Origin: an uncultured Clostridia bacterium
Lineage (GTDB): Bacteria; Bacillota; Clostridia; TANB77; CAG-508
Length of the DNA stretch: 34,131 bases
NCBI GenBank assembly: GCA_904420285.1
Contig: CAJFUM010000125.1
Location: 1 to 34,131 of the forward strand
Reading direction: 5' to 3'
The notes below the pieces were generated by a model that was not told the DNA's origin, made no database searches, and saw only the letters and a list, made by a program, of their open reading frames with translations. Shown one piece after another: positions 31,201 through 34,131 of the stretch. The translations under genes and the position numbers were made by a program. Each line of letters opens with the position of its first letter. The first letter of the stretch is position 1.

Positions 31201-33711
31201 ATGGAACAAGTGAAAGAAGGGTACTTAATCGATTGCATATCTGGTCAAACTCTTAAAGCCACACCAGAAGAAGTTCAAGCCGTACAACCGTTTGCAAAAA
31301 AGCTCATGGAAGATTATGGGTATCCTGTTGCACATATTCAAACTCGCCCACAATGGCATGTGAAGGTTAGACCTTCTGATGTAAAAAAGGAGTATCCTGT
31401 AGATATTGCTGTTTTTTCAGACAACAAGCATTCTGATGAAAATCTCTATATGGTTGTCGAATGTAAGAAAAAGAACAGGAAAGATGGCCGCACACAACTT
31501 GAGGATTATATGCGGTTATCTAAAGCATCCCTTGGTGTCTGGTATAATGGTGATGAAACCTTATATCTCAGAAAATATGAATCTGATGGTAAAATTTCTT
31601 TTATTGAAATACCTAATATTCCGTTATATGGACAGCGTGTGGAAGATGTAGGTTTATTTAAGAGAAAAGATCTGAAACGGACACACAATTTAAAATCTGT
31701 ATTTAATAGTATTCGAAACTATTTGGCGGCTAACAATACAGGTATCACTTTGGATACCGAATTTGTTTCTCAGATTATTAACCTTATCTTCTGCAAGATT
31801 TATGATGAACGCTTTACCAAACCAGATGACATGATTAGTTTTAGAGCTGGAATGAACGAAAATATATCTGATATATCCAAACGCATTATTGGTATTTTTG
31901 AACATGTTAAAGCGAAGTATCCAGACGTTTTTACTGCTTCTGACATTATTACGCTCTCCGACTCTTCTATCGCCTATATTGCAGGTGAAATTCAGCAATA
32001 TTGTCTGATTGAGAGTGAAAGAGATGTCATCGCAGATGCCTTTGAGACATTTATTTCTCCATCGTTACGTGGCGGGCAGGGTCAATTTTTCACTCCGCGT
32101 AATGTAGTAAAACTTTTAGTATCATTGGCTAATCCAACACGAAAAGATCGATTAGTTGATCCTGCATGCGGATCTGGTGGATTCTTGATCGAGAGCCTTC
32201 GATATGTATGGTCTCAAATACAAAATGAAGGACAAGAATTAGGTTGGCCTGAAAGAGAAATTTTTGCCGATCAACAAGAAGTTGCTATTAAAAATTTTCG
32301 AGGCATTGATAAAGAGAACTTCCTTAGTAAGACCACAAAAGCTTACATGGCTATTTTGGGTGATGGTCGAGGTGGCATTTTCTGCGAAAACAGCCTAGAT
32401 TCTATGGACAAATGGAGCACTAAAGCGCAAACAATGATTGCACCTGAGAGCTTTAATATTGTTCTGACCAATCCGCCTTATGGTTCTAAATTGAAAATTG
32501 ATGACCCGTCAATTTTGGCTCAATATGAGTTGGGCCACCAGTGGAAAATTCCTAAAGGTGGAACAACCGCAGCAACGACCTCCAAGAATTTGTCCGATCA
32601 AACGCCCCAGGTATTGTTCATTGAACGTTGTCTGGAGCTTTTAGCTCCCGGTGGACGTTTAGGTATCGTTGCTCCTGAAAGTATGTTCTGCAATCCAAGC
32701 CATAAATATATTATGAATTATGTTGAACAGCACGCTCGAATTGACGCAATTATATCAATGCCTGAAAATCTGTTTCAGCCGCATACTCATGCAAAAACAT
32801 GTGTAGTCTTAATGACAAAATTTGATACGCCTGATCAGACAGTTGCAAAAGACCACAAGATTTTTATGGCTGTTGCTAAATGGTGCGGTCATGATTCTCG
32901 AGGATTAGAAATTCCCCACGATGACATTCCTTTAATTCAGGAACGATACGAAAAATTCAAAGCTGGTGAGGATTTGAGTTACGACCATTTAGGATTTACC
33001 ATAACGCAAGACGAAATTGTAGACAGTATTTATTTGCCCATATATTATAATCCTGAAATTCGCACTCAATTGGATAGTCTAAAAAATGAATATGATTTAG
33101 TTACTGTTGGTCAACTTGTAGAAGATGGTCTTATTTCTATCAGTACCGGTGATGAGGTAGGAAAACTTGCATACGGAACTGGACAAATTCCTTTTATCCG
33201 CACTTCCGATATCGCAAACTGGGAAATCAAACTTGATCCCAAACAAGGACTTAGCGAGGACATATATGCAAAATTAGCTCTAAAACAAGATGTTCGTCCG
33301 TATGACATACTTATGGTACGTGATGGGACATATCTAGTCGGAACATGTGCAATGATTTCTCCTTCCGAAACAAAAATAGTTTATCAGAGTCACCTTTTCA
33401 AAATTAGAAGTAATGACCATGATAGGTTCAATCCTTACTTACTTTTGGCACTCCTTTCTTCTCCAATTGTGAAGCAGCAAATTCGCGCTAAACAATTTAC
33501 ACAAGATATCATTGATACGCTAGGCCGCAGAATTATGGAACTTGAATTACCGATTCCAAAAGACAAAGCGACTCAAGAGCAAATTATTACTCATGTAAAG
33601 GAGGTTTTTGATAAGCGAAATGAAGCAAAAGAACTTATGCGGAATGTTCTATTAAATGTAACTCCCTTACATCGTTTCGATGATGATAGTAGTTTTATGA
33701 CCCTTGTCTAA
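31201..33711 (+). CDS. Single-chain restriction-modification enzyme (nuclease, N6-adenine methylase, recognition domain)
   Basis: An 836-residue protein with three functions in one chain. Residues about 60-95 show a PD-(D/E)xK-type nuclease site, YPVDIAV followed by MVVECKKK, as in type I R subunits and type IIG enzymes. Residues about 270-560 are a type I HsdM-like N6-methylase: FFTPRNVVKLLVSL, motif I DPACGSGGFLIESL (from 320) and motif IV NPPY (from 424). From about 635 there is an S-subunit-type target recognition domain (FIRTSDIANWEIK, KPYDILMV-like RPYDILMVRDGTYL, and a helical RMELELPIPKDKATQEQII end). Only one recognition domain is present, so a short or asymmetric site is likely. Ribosome site GGAGG upstream of ATG 31201. 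AT-rich, presumably transferred. Confidence 0.88.
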   Translation: MEQVKEGYLIDCISGQTLKATPEEVQAVQPFAKKLMEDYGYPVAHIQTRPQWHVKVRPSDVKKEYPVDIAVFSDNKHSDENLYMVVECKKKNRKDGRTQLEDYMRLSKASLGVWYNGDETLYLRKYESDGKISFIEIPNIPLYGQRVEDVGLFKRKDLKRTHNLKSVFNSIRNYLAANNTGITLDTEFVSQIINLIFCKIYDERFTKPDDMISFRAGMNENISDISKRIIGIFEHVKAKYPDVFTASDIITLSDSSIAYIAGEIQQYCLIESERDVIADAFETFISPSLRGGQGQFFTPRNVVKLLVSLANPTRKDRLVDPACGSGGFLIESLRYVWSQIQNEGQELGWPEREIFADQQEVAIKNFRGIDKENFLSKTTKAYMAILGDGRGGIFCENSLDSMDKWSTKAQTMIAPESFNIVLTNPPYGSKLKIDDPSILAQYELGHQWKIPKGGTTAATTSKNLSDQTPQVLFIERCLELLAPGGRLGIVAPESMFCNPSHKYIMNYVEQHARIDAIISMPENLFQPHTHAKTCVVLMTKFDTPDQTVAKDHKIFMAVAKWCGHDSRGLEIPHDDIPLIQERYEKFKAGEDLSYDHLGFTITQDEIVDSIYLPIYYNPEIRTQLDSLKNEYDLVTVGQLVEDGLISISTGDEVGKLAYGTGQIPFIRTSDIANWEIKLDPKQGLSEDIYAKLALKQDVRPYDILMVRDGTYLVGTCAMISPSETKIVYQSHLFKIRSNDHDRFNPYLLLALLSSPIVKQQIRAKQFTQDIIDTLGRRIMELELPIPKDKATQEQIITHVKEVFDKRNEAKELMRNVLLNVTPLHRFDDDSSFMTLV

Positions 33712-33721
33712 CTTATATAAA

Positions 33722-33766
33722 ATCCGCCTATAATTTGTATCCAGCTTATACAAATTGTAGGCGGGT
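33722..33766 (+). terminator. Strong hairpin after the R-M gene
   Basis: CCGCCTATAATTTGTATA-type stem: 33724-33742 pairs with 33748-33765 (TATACAAATTGTAGGCGG) with one mismatch; T-rich sequence follows. Confidence 0.75.
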
Positions 33767-33968
33767 TATCTTTGTTTGTTCGGGCCAAATACTTATGTTC
33801 CGGCGTTGCTTACAAATATGTCCTCGATAGCCGATGGATGGAAATATGTGTCAATCATTTTCTTGTTGAGGTTTCAGCGTCAGGTAAACATGACATGAAT
33901 GATATTGGACAATAAATAACAGTACAAATCTCTCGCCAATCACTCAAAGGGACTAATTTTAAAGGTTT

Positions 33969-34080
33969 CTACGCATTTCAAACTGTACAGCCAATGATTT
34001 GATTATATGATATTCCTAGTACTTTAATCACACCGAAAAACCCTTGTGGCATCAGGCCATTTCACCCTCTAAATGCGTAG
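33969..34080. repeat. 112-bp segment bounded by 10-bp inverted repeats
   Basis: CTACGCATTT at 33969-33978 and AAATGCGTAG at 34071-34080 are perfect inverse copies 92 bases apart. This could be a miniature element, a structured RNA or a recombination site. Confidence 0.4.
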
Positions 34081-34099
34081 GCAGAACACCATAATATCA

Positions 34100-34131
34100 G
34101 CGGGCGCAAGCGGATTTCTGCTTGCGCCCGC
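34100..34131. terminator. Perfect 12-bp hairpin at the window end
   Basis: GCGGGCGCAAGC (34100-34111) pairs perfectly with 34120-34131 around an 8-base loop. What follows is outside the window; it probably ends a gene coming from the right. Confidence 0.6.

Larger units (their letters stand above)
33767..34131. other. Non-coding end of the window
   Basis: No reading frame with a start and ribosome site can be supported. It holds a pair of perfect 10-bp inverted arms (33969-33978 and 34071-34080) and a 12-bp perfect hairpin at the very end. The base composition stays AT-rich until about 34030. Confidence 0.5.

Overview
The window comes from a spore-forming, anaerobic Clostridia-type Firmicute of middling GC content. 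The evidence is a sigma-K gene, collagen-like (exosporium-type) spore-surface coding sequence, a DUF4364 protein, a small NrdD-like protein, NADP-type glutamate dehydrogenase and strong AGGAGG ribosome sites. I see no rRNA, tRNA or CRISPR array.

Left part (1-5725) is mosaic. It holds the last codons of a probable serine recombinase, an orphan 3' gene fragment, a broken EamA transporter gene, a maltose/galactoside-type O-acetyltransferase, a small membrane protein, uninterrupted sigK with a short N-terminus, an AT-rich GNAT gene, a remnant of a conjugative-element gene and a frameshifted YczE-like gene.

Central find (5724-10629, minus strand). A glycosyltransferase gene is followed by a collagen-like gene that is split in two. 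The 5' part (N-terminal Cys-rich region and collagen repeats) and the 3' part (C-terminal globular domain) are separated by a 2,732-bp segment that carries only mutY and a SpoIVCA-like serine recombinase. The two junctions share the 8-bp word GGTGCAAC in the same reading phase. On the element side of each junction lies one arm of a perfect 10-bp inverted repeat (CGGTTATCCC / GGGATAACCG), which brackets the core when the segment is closed into a circle, as an attP should. Precise removal would give one uninterrupted 356-codon gene. I read this as a minimal intervening element in a spore-surface gene, comparable in logic to skin in sigK or SPbeta in spsM, with the unusual property that it carries the adenine glycosylase gene mutY.

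Right of it lie a ROK-type regulator (+), then a five-gene minus-strand operon rnz - ECF sigma - anti-sigma - membrane protein - tsaD with one good sigma-A promoter, then gdhA with a palindrome at its promoter, a YhcC-type radical SAM gene and a DUF4364 gene (+), and a radical SAM/SPASM-like gene with a long leader (-). A long minus-strand housekeeping cluster follows: coaBC - gntR - nitrilase - thioredoxin-reductase-like - lon - engB - PspC-like - two flavodoxin-fold oxidoreductases. Next are a small NrdD-like gene and a divergent Crp/Fnr regulator with a perfect palindrome in its leader.

The right end (about 30.7-34.1 kb) is an AT-rich island with an XRE controller whose promoter is overlaid by an inverted repeat, followed by a single-chain restriction-modification protein (nuclease + N6-methylase + S-type recognition domain) and several strong hairpins.
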